64,000 bases of DNA from Bimuria novae-zelandiae CBS 107.79 (Eukaryota > Ascomycota > Dothideomycetes > Pleosporales > Didymosphaeriaceae), in the NCBI GenBank assembly GCA_010015655.1, contig ML976658.1, positions 681,030 through 745,029 of the forward strand, given 5' to 3'. The notes below the pieces were generated by a model, which was not told the origin of the DNA, searched no databases, and saw only the letters and a program-made list of their open reading frames with translations. Shown here piece after piece: positions 22,394-31,936 of the stretch; the stretch's first letter is position 1; every line of letters begins with the position of its first letter. The translations under genes were made by a program, and so were the position numbers.

Positions 22394-23839
22394 TCAGGCG
22401 ACTTTCTTGTACTTGAGATTCGGGGTTTTCTCTTGGTCCTCCTTAACATTGAGTACAATAGTCTTCTCGAATGCAGGCCATGCAGTGGGTGCTGGCTGAG
22501 GCTTCCAGTCACTCAGCGTCATAGTCTGCTTCTTAACCTGCTGGCGAGCATTTTTCTGGTCGTTGCGCGGGTGAGCGGTCTGAAGTCTATGGAGTCGGGG
22601 CACGCCATTCGCGTGAAAGGTGTTCTTCGCATTGCCGGACACAGTCGGCTCGCCGTCGTTCATGCTCACCGGCGTATCGTCGTCCGCGGTTTTCGTCATT
22701 CCTGTTAACGTCTGCTGCGTATGTAATGCAGCCCGGACACACCACTCCGTTCCGAAGAAAGGCTGGAACTCCTCGCGATCGTTGTATTCCTTGTCATCGA
22801 CGCGGGCCTTGAGCTCTGGATGTTGCTCCAAGAACTGCAATACCTTCTTTGCATCCAGAAGGGCCTTCTCATTTCCTTGCTCGTATTCGCAGCGCTGCTT
22901 CCGCAAATCTTCGACCATGCGATACGTGTAGCGGCTATCTTTAGGCAGGCAATTCCAAATGGAGATAATCTCATCAAGATACAATGAGCGTTTGTAGTGA
23001 CGAGCTGCGATGCAGTTATCAACGCGGTTGGCGTCCAGATAAAGGCGAAAGGCTGCTAGAGCCCGCGAGAGGGAAATGGCGGCGAACAAGTTTTTCGGGA
23101 TGCGAACCGGCTTCATCTCACCGGGCCCACGACGGCATGCTTGAGCCATCCAGCTGATCAAGATCTTAATGCCAATATGATTTGTATAACGGCAGGGAAA
23201 GCGGAGCTCCTGCTGCAACGGACCGCCTTTCCAGTTCTCGTTATCTTTACGCTCGAGGGTGCGAATGAACCTACTGATCATCTCGCGACCGCAAAAGAGA
23301 ACGAGCATCTTCTTCGGAACTCGGATAGCGAATTTGTGGTTCGTTTGTTCTTCAACGATGTCCAGGGTTGGTCCACTGTGGGAGTTCTGAAGACGCGCCG
23401 GTTGGATGTGGGGCAGCAGCGAGTGCAGTGTATGATAGCCGCGAATCAATTCAGGGTCAGTATATCGAAAGACATCTCCGCCATCTTGAAAATTGAGCGA
23501 CGGATCAGCTGTTGCTCCATTTGAGAACCCTCCTGGATGTCCGTAACTAACGTATTCAACCATCGTGGGGCTCTGAGCCGATTCTGAGTAGTAGCCGTCG
23601 TCCGTCTCATGCCATTCAATGTCCCATTCATTGGATGCGCCCTCATCGCCGGAGTCGTAGCGGTACATGTTGCTCGACACAATGGTTTGGCTACCGGTGT
23701 AATGCAGATAGGGTCCGGCATGAGCGTAGGAATCTTGACCAGTCTCAAACTCGTGGTAAGGATTGCATATTGGTGCGGGGTTGTCCATAACTCGGCCGTA
23801 GGCGGAGCCGTCCAGGTGTTGAAAGAAGTATGTGGTCAT
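22394..23839 (-). CDS. unknown protein, possibly BTB-like
   Basis: The single open frame extends up to 24289, but I place the start at the ATG at 23839 (MTTYFFQHLDGSAYGRVMDNP), giving 481 residues. The upstream 150 codons are Arg/Ser-rich and read like translated leader. The N-terminal third is Tyr/Gly/Asp-rich and acidic. A middle part (about residues 160-320, from KFAIRVPKKMLVLFCGREMISRF through WMAQACRR to LDEIISIWNCLPKDSR) has the length and hydrophobic pattern of a fungal BTB/POZ-like domain, but no signature residue settles it. The C-terminus is basic and disordered. There are no introns, signal peptide or membrane segment. Confidence 0.72.
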   Translation of the reverse strand: MTTYFFQHLDGSAYGRVMDNPAPICNPYHEFETGQDSYAHAGPYLHYTGSQTIVSSNMYRYDSGDEGASNEWDIEWHETDDGYYSESAQSPTMVEYVSYGHPGGFSNGATADPSLNFQDGGDVFRYTDPELIRGYHTLHSLLPHIQPARLQNSHSGPTLDIVEEQTNHKFAIRVPKKMLVLFCGREMISRFIRTLERKDNENWKGGPLQQELRFPCRYTNHIGIKILISWMAQACRRGPGEMKPVRIPKNLFAAISLSRALAAFRLYLDANRVDNCIAARHYKRSLYLDEIISIWNCLPKDSRYTYRMVEDLRKQRCEYEQGNEKALLDAKKVLQFLEQHPELKARVDDKEYNDREEFQPFFGTEWCVRAALHTQQTLTGMTKTADDDTPVSMNDGEPTVSGNAKNTFHANGVPRLHRLQTAHPRNDQKNARQQVKKQTMTLSDWKPQPAPTAWPAFEKTIVLNVKEDQEKTPNLKYKKVA

Positions 23840-25009
23840 GATGACACAGATTGAGCCGAATTGTGTGGAGTATTTTGGGAACACGGGCTGCGGATTCGAT
23901 ATTGTATATTTGGTGGTACAACCAAGCGGTGCCCTACGCTTCGATGCGGCGTGCGTATCCCAGCGGAAGGTTGAAGTGATACGTCTGCCGTGTGGCGGGT
24001 AAGACAAAATACGGCGAGTGAGAGCTTGGAAGATAGATAAGTGCAGCGAAGGTCCGCGCGCGCCGCGCTTGTTGCGATGAATACAATCGAAGTGACTAGA
24101 GGCTCGAGTGCGGTGCGGTGAGGCGGAGAGTGAGCGAAGGGCAGAGCGCGACTTGAAGTCTTGGCACCGAAAGAGGCAAGCACGCGTACGGGTGAATGCA
24201 GTGTGCAGCTGCCGCCAAGACACGTCACGTGGGATGGCATTCACCCCTACATCCGGGCACACATCACGCAAAGGCTCTGGAGGTAACAACCGGTATTAAT
24301 GCATAAGGATTAATGTTTAAAAACAATGCAGCAGAGTATTATGATACCTTTAGCGTCCTGCCAGTCATCAAACGGATACCACATGGCCGACGCGAGCACA
24401 TCCATGGATGTATCCTGGGAACGACAGATTCATGAGTCATAGGGCTAGGCAGGAATGCAGAAAACACCACGTCTTCTAATGACCTAGCCTGCGAAGATGC
24501 GCACAAAATTAACACACAAAGCAAGGGGTACCTATTTGCAATGTATACATGACTGAGCCGGCTTCCCGAAGCTCGCGAAGCTCCAAAGTTGAAAGTTGAC
24601 ATGACTGAGCAGCCCTGAAGAAGTTAGTGTTATTCTTGACGATCAAGTGGTAGCTGTGAACGCTGCACCTAGTGCGCTGACGGCATTCATGGGCTGCCTA
24701 GATAAAAAGGGTGTCTAAACGCTAGCAATTGACTCAGCTGCTCGTGAAACACTCCTACCCTAGCACACATTTATCATGACATTGTGAGGTTGGGATTCTC
24801 TAAACGGATTTGGAATAGTGCCTAGATTGGGGTACGCTAAAACAATGGCCCGCCTCCCGCCGCCCGACAAACACTCCTTGCTCCCACTAAAAATCCTTCT
24901 GGAATTGAAGCAAGGTAATACCGACGCAACATCTAGCCTAAGGATCGAAAAGCTGCTTTCGCCCTCTAATTAGCTTATGGTTCATGAATCCGACCACCAC
25001 TCACAATCG
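23840..25009. other. intergenic region between two minus-strand genes
   Basis: Holds the leader and promoter of the 22394-23839 gene and the 3' flank of the 25010-26143 gene. The part to 24289 is an open minus frame of doubtful coding value. An 87-codon minus frame at 24339-24602 shows no recognisable features. Confidence 0.5.
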
Positions 25010-26143
25010 TCACGATGCTTGTGCAGGCTTGCTGCCCTTCCGCAGTACCTTGCGCTTCAACCAACGGCCTAGCCGTCCGAAGCGTTCCTTCTTGTTGTGA
25101 ACGCGCGTGGAGATGACAGCTGGCGTGGGTGGCGACGGCTGCACGGAGCCCAAAGAACCATCCTCCTCTTCAACGGCTTCGTTGTCCTCTCCCTGGTCTT
25201 GCATTGAATCGATATTTCGACCTGCCGCGTGGCCGTCGATTTGGTTAGCTCGGGTGCTGAGTGCTTGACCCACTGCTCTGCCAGACAGATGACCAGCTGT
25301 GGAGTCACCCTCCATGATGCGAAGGGTCGATATGATGTCATCTTCTATCTGACTGATAATGCCAGATGTCCACCTATAATTCTGTCGCTCTGCAGCGCTA
25401 TTGACTTCCATGCAACTGGGTAAAACCGACTGCACAGATCGGTATCCGGGTACTGTTATTGTGCTTTCCGAGCCACTTCGCCCTTTGCAAACTTGAGAAA
25501 TGCTGATGTCTTTCTCATCTAACACAAATGGACCCCTGCCTTCTAGTATGCGAATCGTCGGCAAGTCTTGGTGCGGCGGCTTTCGCATTGTGTGTGTCGT
25601 TTGGGGTTCCGTTCGGTATCCGCCCGACGTTCCAGAATCGAGGGTGTCTTTGGAAGACCGTTTCGCGGCAATCGAGGAAGAGGTGGAAGACGAATGCGAA
25701 AAGTCTGTTCTCTGGGCGGGCGAGGCAAAGAGACTTGGATCGACGGCTTTTGCTAGTGAAAAGATGGCCGCATTCCGGCGATGCTGTTTGATGCTACCGA
25801 AATCAAGAGTTGGCATTGAAATTTTGGGTTTTAGGAACATGGCGAACTCGACGAGTGGTAAAAGGATTCCGTGTTCACTGCTCCAGCCTAGTTCTCGGCC
25901 TAGGTCTGAACGGTGCTCAAGCCTTACTCCACTTCGATACCGATTAATGTCGTTGATAACTTCATCAGAATTCTCCTCAGATACTAAAGAGACATCAAAG
26001 TCATCCTGATCCAGAAAACCCAAAATAGATAGACACCAAGTCTGGAAATCCGACGGGAGAGATGGGAGTCCATTCGATGCTGCACTCAGCTGAGAGGCAG
26101 TATTCCAGGTAGATTCCCGTGGCAGAGATTCTTCTGATTTCAC
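25010..26143 (-). CDS. unknown protein with basic C-terminal tail
   Basis: An uninterrupted 377-residue frame. I do not recognise a family. Residues about 30-110 are ordered (LPSDFQTWCLSILGFLDQDD; ILLPLVEFAMFLKPKISMP); the centre is Ser/Thr-rich and probably disordered; an acidic run (EDNEAVEEEDG) precedes a strongly basic amphipathic tail (KERFGRLGRWLKRKVLRKG) that could bind membrane or nucleic acid. There is no signal peptide. The length, lack of stops and coherent composition support a gene. An upstream in-frame start was not found. Confidence 0.7.
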   Translation of the reverse strand: MKSEESLPRESTWNTASQLSAASNGLPSLPSDFQTWCLSILGFLDQDDFDVSLVSEENSDEVINDINRYRSGVRLEHRSDLGRELGWSSEHGILLPLVEFAMFLKPKISMPTLDFGSIKQHRRNAAIFSLAKAVDPSLFASPAQRTDFSHSSSTSSSIAAKRSSKDTLDSGTSGGYRTEPQTTHTMRKPPHQDLPTIRILEGRGPFVLDEKDISISQVCKGRSGSESTITVPGYRSVQSVLPSCMEVNSAAERQNYRWTSGIISQIEDDIISTLRIMEGDSTAGHLSGRAVGQALSTRANQIDGHAAGRNIDSMQDQGEDNEAVEEEDGSLGSVQPSPPTPAVISTRVHNKKERFGRLGRWLKRKVLRKGSKPAQAS

Positions 26144-27003
26144 GTTGGACAGCCGGGGTCTAGTGCAAGGCAGCGACGTGCGGGGATCTGGCTGCTGGGA
26201 TCAGCTGTGGGTTGTACTAATAAATCCATTAGACTCACTGTTGAGCACACAGCCAGATTCGAATCACGAGGCGCACTGAAGTTCATTGCTCGTGAACGTG
26301 GGAGCCCATGACCTCGAATGGGAGCCTATTGGCGTCAGCTTTGCAGTTGTATGGGATTCAAATATGCTTACACTGCTTTGCGATCTTTGGAGTGCTTGCA
26401 TCACTTCATCTGCAATCTAGGTGCACGATGGTGTGGAAAGTTCGAAAGAAGGTACTACGCGCGGAATAGACCCAATGTTGAGCCTTAGACGTGGGTGAGA
26501 AAGGACGCTTCAAGTATGCACCTGGTATCAAGGTCTGATGCAGTTTTCAGTCGCGCAGTCGCCAACACTGCAACGCTTATTGAATGAGGGGCTGTAGCGC
26601 GTCCAGCAGTCGATTTTCACGTCGCTCGTTACCCATTTACATCCCCTGAGGACCTCCATTGAGCAGCAGAGACTTATGGGCGTGCACTGCTTGTGCGCGT
26701 GCGTGTGCGCAGCTCGGTACCGAATATCGTAGGCATAGAGACGAATCGCGAGCCTACTGTTGATAAGAGCAACAAAAGCTCCACTGCGGGGCGACCGGGA
26801 CACCTAGGCACCAGAGGCATTCACATCCCTGGAACTAGGGGAGATCAGCTACGGTCACATGGAGAGTCATGGAAGCCTGAAATCCTCATTAACTCAGCAA
26901 TGCTTGTCACAGGCGGCGTGAACTCTGGATACTTGAATTGCGAACAGGATATATTTCACCACACCATCATGGACCATGATATCGGCTACATCCCTTTCGT
27001 CCC

Positions 27004-27222
27004 ATGGATCCAGCCCACGCTACACCTCAACATCAGAACCTCGTCGAATCATCAACTACCACTGCACGGGTGCTTAGGCACACGTGTGACGATTGCCTGG
27101 AGAACCATGATGCCGGACTCAGAATTTTTTTGGAGCAGCTCACGAGCAGTGACTGGAGGGTAAGGCGACAGCTGGTGGGCCTCAACGCAGCGGAGTTGGA
27201 AGATGAGAAGGACGGGTGGTGA
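27004..27222 (+). CDS. possible small protein, 72 residues
   Basis: An ATG-to-TGA frame reading MDPAHATPQHQNLVESS... then RHTCDDCLENHDAGL, LEQLTSSDWRVRR and AELEDEKDGW. The C-terminal part looks helical and natural for a protein, and the Cys pair C-x2-C is suggestive, but nothing identifies it. Overlapping frames on the other strand are similar in length. It could also be one exon of a longer gene. Confidence 0.3.
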   Translation: MDPAHATPQHQNLVESSTTTARVLRHTCDDCLENHDAGLRIFLEQLTSSDWRVRRQLVGLNAAELEDEKDGW

Positions 27223-27633
27223 TCTAGCTGCAACATGGATGAAGGGTATCGCAGCCAAGGCTGGAAGATTTCTCCGTGACGGAGGTCTAATCATCGTGTT
27301 TCTCAATTGCTGTGTGTCGCATGATCTGTTCAGATCGATAACGACGATGAAAAACACCCTGAGATATACGAGTATACGCGGGTCTGAACCATGCGGACGG
27401 CATAAAAAAGCGCTAGAATTTTTGTACTGACATTTTCTACAAGCTACAGGATGTACTTAGGCTCGTGGCAACTTCGTGGCAGGCGAACAGCACATCCCTC
27501 GCAGACCCAGATAGCAAACGATTATGTGGCCTCAAGTATCACTTTTGTCACGTATGTAGCCATCACGTCGCTTTCACCAGCGTAGCTCACATTGTGCTTT
27601 CACTGTGGTATTTTACTACGCATACCTTCCGTA

Positions 27634-27643
27634 CATATAAAAG
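27634..27643 (+). promoter_or_regulatory. TATA box upstream of the 59-residue ORF
   Basis: CATATAAAAG about 105 bp before the ATG at 27746. It is followed by a C- and T-rich stretch typical of a fungal 5' leader and by CAAAATG at the start codon. Confidence 0.5.
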
Positions 27644-27745
27644 CCCCTCGTTGCTTCATCAACCCGTTACCACCCATCGAGGACGATCAACTATCTTCAA
27701 CAGCTCTATTTCACTTCTGACCTCAACCTTGCCCCAAAACTCAAA

Positions 27746-27925
27746 ATGCCCACAAAGGACGCTTCCTCTACGGCAAAAGCAAATACAAAGTCACAGACTA
27801 GTATAGCAGCCGCTAACGATGCTTCAATGAGTGATCTCTCGGAGCACTTAGCAGATACCAGAGTCGACCATGCGAAAGTGGAGAAGGTGGACGACCTCAC
27901 CAATGTGTTCGCAAGCAAATGGTAG
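27746..27925 (+). CDS. small hydrophilic protein, 59 residues
   Basis: ATG at 27746 to TAG at 27923-27925. The protein starts MPTKDASSTAKANTKSQTSI and ends DDLTNVFASKW. It is Ser/Thr/Ala/Lys-rich at the N-terminus, with a charged, probably helical second half (SDLSEHLADTRVDHAKVEKV). There is no signal peptide. The classic TATA box, the pyrimidine-rich leader and the CAAAATG context are the main reasons to call it. Its size and composition recall small stress-related fungal proteins, but I recognise no family. Confidence 0.5.
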   Translation: MPTKDASSTAKANTKSQTSIAAANDASMSDLSEHLADTRVDHAKVEKVDDLTNVFASKW

Positions 27926-28593
27926 CCACACGAAAGAGCCCCGCAAAGGGATCAAAAGACAGCGCCTGGTTGGCAAACCTGATCCAGGGATCATAGTAAG
28001 TATATTGAGCAGTCTTCTGACGGTGAGCAGACCGGAACAGTGCCTCCAGAGTAGTGAATTCGAGTTTCTTGTTCAAAGAACTTCGACATACGTGCGTTTT
28101 CACGCAGTCGATGGGGCGATCTTATTAATGTACTTAGTTTAGGTATTTGGAACTGTGAATAGCATGGTGTTTGGACAACCCTCTTGCTTCTTGTGGTAAT
28201 AAAATCCATTGTGAATCGCTCAATTATTGAAAGATTTAGGACCTCTGACCCACGATCGTGCGTCACAAGCGGCGGTGAACGAGTGACTGACAGTTTCGTG
28301 GAGTACGAGGTCTGGGTGACTTGTTAGGATCCCGCTACCTTTGCTTGCCACAAATAGGACAGAAGTCCGGCGTGAGCGCACTCACTGCCGCACGGAATCT
28401 GTAACAGAACCATGTACCGTAGGCCTGTCCCTTCTCTAGCTATCCTGTCGTACCCTCAAGATCCACACCGGCTTGCGAACCTATCGTAGGCAGCCTGGAT
28501 GCCTCTGCTTCAACTTCATTCTGGGTTTCGCGGAGTTTCTGAACAGCACGCTCACCCTCCGTATATATACTTTCTCCCTTGTCGGGCATGTTC
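27926..28593. other. intergenic region ending at transposon block 2
   Basis: Un-RIPed. The only notable element is a TATA-like sequence with a pyrimidine-rich stretch just before 28594. Short open frames on both strands have no family signal. Confidence 0.45.
28561..28570 (+). promoter_or_regulatory. TATA-like element, possibly the displaced promoter of the terpene-cyclase pseudogene
   Basis: GTATATATAC followed by CTTTCTCCC, 24 bp before the first base of the TE block. If the block inserted between transcription start and start codon, this was the core promoter for the ORF starting at 31937. That link is inference from order and direction only. Confidence 0.35.
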
Positions 28594-28796
28594 TGTCACG
28601 GTTTATGGCTCTTACTCTACAAGATAGTTGCTCCTACCTTGACATGGTTGCGACTTACCTTCTTTCTGTCTAGGACTAGCGTTGTTTGTGCCTGCGCACC
28701 TATACCTTCTGTAGCTTCTAGATAGAACAACCTCAGTTCAATCCTGCAATCTTTTCCACTGCGTACTGTCCGCTCAGCGCTCTGCTCACCGCGACA
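28594..28796 (+). repeat. C3 5' LTR
   Basis: 203 bp. A diverged relative of the 213-bp LTRs at 31681 and 58493 (same start, same end, similar middle). Its first 36 bp recur, identical but inverted, at 31894-31929. Confidence 0.8.
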
Positions 28797-28949
28797 GTTA
28801 TAAGCCTGGCTTGCACCTTGGATTGTTCTCACCTGCTGCTGTAACGTTACTTAACACACGAGCTGCACGTTACTATACCGCGTTCTTTACAACGCACCTG
28901 TTACCGCGTTCTTACAACGTATATACTAAGATCTCTGCCTAAATCTATT

Positions 28950-31680
28950 AATATAGTTAACTATAGCCTTTATAATAGCTACTAAGTCCGACCCCGCAGT
29001 GACGCGTGTCATAATTATACTAAACACACTAAATAACTAGTTTACCTAGTTATTTATTCGCTAAGACGTCGCTAATTAACATAGCCTCTAGCAATATATT
29101 AACTTTAACGTAATAAAAGAGAATCTCCTTAAGCTATAAGAGCTAATTAAGCCTTAACTTACTAATTATAAGCTTAAAGCTACTAGGCTCTCTTACTTTA
29201 TTACTAATAATTAAGACTTATACTAATAAGAATGCGATCGATAGAAACGCCGTTATAATAAGTATTATACTTAAATAAAGGCACTAGCTAATCTAAATAT
29301 AAACATTAGTAAGATAATTACTACACGTTATATATACTTAATTAATGATTACGATACCCTATATAATTAACTAATTACTTTTAAGAAGTTTCTTTATTTT
29401 ATAGACGTAACGCGCCGTCGTAAGCTAGCTAATAAATATAATACCCTTAAAACTACGCCACGAGCTATAAAGAAGATTAAGTAATAATTATTAGACTAAG
29501 TATATATTATAGCTTAGGGCAAGGCTATTAGCCTGCCTAAAACTAATAGTAATTAACTATAAGAGGACTTCCTTATTACCTATAAAGCACTTAATTAAGA
29601 GTACGCTACGTCCTACTTATATAAGATCTTTAAGTATAAAGCGTAAGATACTATTACTAAAATCTTATTTTTAAAAACTTACGTCGCTAAGATAACTACC
29701 TATCTACGCTATATAAAACTATATTTAATAGGCTTAGTAGTATCCGCTGTTACGCTAGGTATTACTAAATAAGTTAATCCTAAATATAATAATAGCTAAG
29801 GTAGTAGTTGCAACCAAGATAAGCTATTTAAGAACTATATCTATAAAAAGAAGCACTAGTATACTAACTACTTTATCCTTAACACACGACACCTACGACG
29901 TTTAAAGGACTATTAGCCTACTACTAAGGCTATATAAAAGGTTAAGGAAGTATAAAAAGACCTTAAAATTAATAAGTGTATTAAGACTACTCTAACTAAA
30001 TAGGTAGCCTAATAACTATAGAATACTAGATTACTATAAATTAATAATAGTAATCCTCCTGCTAAAGACAGTAACACCTTTGTGGCAGTTGCTGGCCTAT
30101 CACATATTAGTATCGATCAAGTCGATTCTCTCGAACTCGAATCACTCGAATCTCGATCAAATGACGTTTCAAACATGATTACGCTGGATACCAATACTGA
30201 GCCTGAGGGAGAGCTTACAGTGATGGTTGGAGATAACACTGACAAGACTGAGCTTCTCAATCGATGGATCGTTAATCCAGGGTCGAACACCCACGTTATT
30301 AATATAGAGTTATGGCACCGCTAGAAGAGGATAAATAATAATTTAAAGCGTTGCTACCTTTATACTAGTAATAGCTATATCCTTATTATAGCTTAGGGCA
30401 CGATAAAACTCGTCGCTTATATACTATATAGACTATAGACGCTAGAGCTAATGCACGTTACGTATATTAAAGGCTTTTTTATAAGCGTATTAGGACTCGC
30501 TCGCTATTATATAGAGTCTATCTACTTTAACTTTAGCTAAGATATTCTGTACATGCATTAGCTATCCTACGTTATTATATAACTTAAGTATAATAGAGGT
30601 TACTAGCTTATTAACGCAGAGCTATTACATTAACTACCTCTATTATTACTTTACTTAATACTAAGTATATTTAAAGTATTATATCGCCCGTCGTACGTAC
30701 TAAAGCTAACTAACGTTATAAATTAACGTGTTATATATTAGATTTAGGGCCACCAAGGCCACAAGGTAGTTAAATAACTAGAGGTAAACGTTACTAGCGT
30801 TTAATTAATAAGAGAACACATAGACTATCTTTATTAAATATATATTAAAGCTTAAATAACTTATATTATTTTAAGACGCCTGGCTAAGAGTCGTGCATAA
30901 TAACTATTCTATTAAATTATAATAGATATTATTTATATTATCCCTATAGGAGAGGAATGCATTAATAGCAGCAAGTACGCCTGTCTGCACAGCCTCGCCT
31001 TCCGCACTAAGGGAACTGTGTAACACTATCATACCCCTGTACCCCCTCACTTCTAGTTAACCTGATACTGTACCGAAACCCCTTCGCCTCCACACCACCT
31101 GGTACTCTATCACATCCACAAGAACTGGAAGGAAGGTATATAGAACTATCATAGCACACACACAAGACAAGACAGACACCAGATACCAAAGACAGAGAGT
31201 TACTTGTTTATTCCTTGCTACCTGTGAACCGACAACGCCCTATACTCTATAGACAAGTACTTAAAGTAGCATAAAATTGCTATAGTTAAGCGAAAGGATA
31301 AGTTAACTCTTACACGTTAGTTTATATTTTTAATTTATAAAATCTAGCGCGTGTATAACGCTAACGTAGTTACTATTTAATACAATAATAAGAAAGGATT
31401 TAGAAATAATCTTATTAATATAATAAAAGAACTAGGCATGCTATATAAGCTAGCACTACTTAGCATAAAAGAACTAAATAGACTTATTAAACGCGCTAGC
31501 GAAGTACTAATATAGCAAGCTCGCGCTATGCGCATACACGCCAATCTACCAAAGAGTCTATTATATAAGCTATATTACACCGCCGCATACATCCTCAATC
31601 ACACGCCTACCAAAGCACTAGGCTAGAAGACACCGTACGAGGTAGTATAGGGACAAAAGCCACTTATTACTTATATAAGG
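28950..31680 (+). pseudogene. C3 gag-protease-integrase relic
   Basis: In the plus direction through RIP stops, gag is about 29000-30060 with a knuckle-like KKKH.YTNYFILNTRHLR at about 29850. The un-RIPed 30082-30324 contains the protease site ELLNRWIVNPGSNTHVINIE, where copia proteases have D-x-G/S near that place; the Asn is explained by G-to-A change. Integrase C-terminal sequence is near 31490-31680 (MRIHANLPKSLLYKLYYTAAYILNHTPTKAL). Solo LTR S5 interrupts the integrase. Confidence 0.78.
30982..31234 (-). mobile_element. S5: 253-bp solo LTR inside C3
   Basis: On the minus strand it starts TGTCGGTTCAC and ends GTGCAGACA, with ACGCC at 30977-30981 and 31235-31239. Clearly the same family as S4 (38649-38898), with a few substitutions and small length changes. 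Un-RIPed. Confidence 0.88.
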
Positions 31681-31893
31681 TGTGACGGTTTAATGGCTCT
31701 TACTCGATGAGATGGTTACTCCTACCCTTGCTTGGTTGCCACTCACCTTTCTGAGAGGGCTACACCTATCTGGGACTAGCGATGTTTACGCTCGTACACA
31801 TACATACTCGGTAGCTTCTAGATAGTACACCCTCCAGTAGAAGAATTCCACAATCTTTTCTACTGCGCACCAGCCGTTCGGCCCACCGCGACA
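31681..31893 (+). repeat. LTR_A: 213-bp LTR abutting C3 and the inverted repeat
   Basis: TGTGACGG...CACCGCGACA. Reverse-complemented, the LTR at 58493-58705 differs at only one base (position 7, G/A). The flanking 5-mers TAAGG and AACTA do not match, so this is not a simple solo LTR; rearrangement is likely. Confidence 0.85.
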
Positions 31894-31929
31894 AACTATC
31901 TTGTAGAGTAAGAGCCATAAACCGTGACA
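31894..31929 (-). repeat. 36-bp inverted copy of the C3 LTR start
   Basis: Exact reverse complement of 28594-28629. Forms the right edge of transposon block 2 and ends 7 bp before the ATG at 31937. Confidence 0.9.
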
Positions 31930-31936
31930 AGACACA

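Larger units (their letters stand above)
26144..27745. other. intergenic region with weak small ORFs
   Basis: Un-RIPed DNA of ordinary composition between the minus-strand gene at 25010-26143 and the small plus-strand ORF at 27746. Several 60-150-codon frames overlap on both strands; only the 72-codon frame at 27004 looks at all protein-like. No RNA gene or repeat was recognised. Confidence 0.45.
28594..31680 (+). mobile_element. C3: 5' part of a Ty1/copia element (LTR, gag, protease, integrase)
   Basis: A 5' LTR (28594-28796, TGTCACGG...CACCGCGACA) is followed by a plus-strand copia body that stops within or just after integrase at 31680, where a different LTR begins. RT, RNase H and the purine tract are missing. 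The body is RIPed except for 30060-30310. Left flank is TGTTC; no matching duplication abuts the right end. Confidence 0.82.

Noticed and set aside
23840..24289. N-terminal extension of the 22394-23839 gene
   Set aside because: In frame, but Arg/Ser-rich without domain character; the ATG at 23839 begins more protein-like sequence.
25500..26009. 169-codon plus-strand frame
   Set aside because: Antisense shadow of the 377-residue gene on the minus strand.
26693..27163. 156-codon plus-strand frame
   Set aside because: Low-information composition; no motif; overlaps the better but still weak 27004 frame.
31681..31893. Interpretation of LTR_A as a simple solo LTR
   Set aside because: Flanking 5-mers TAAGG and AACTA do not match, unlike S1-S5.
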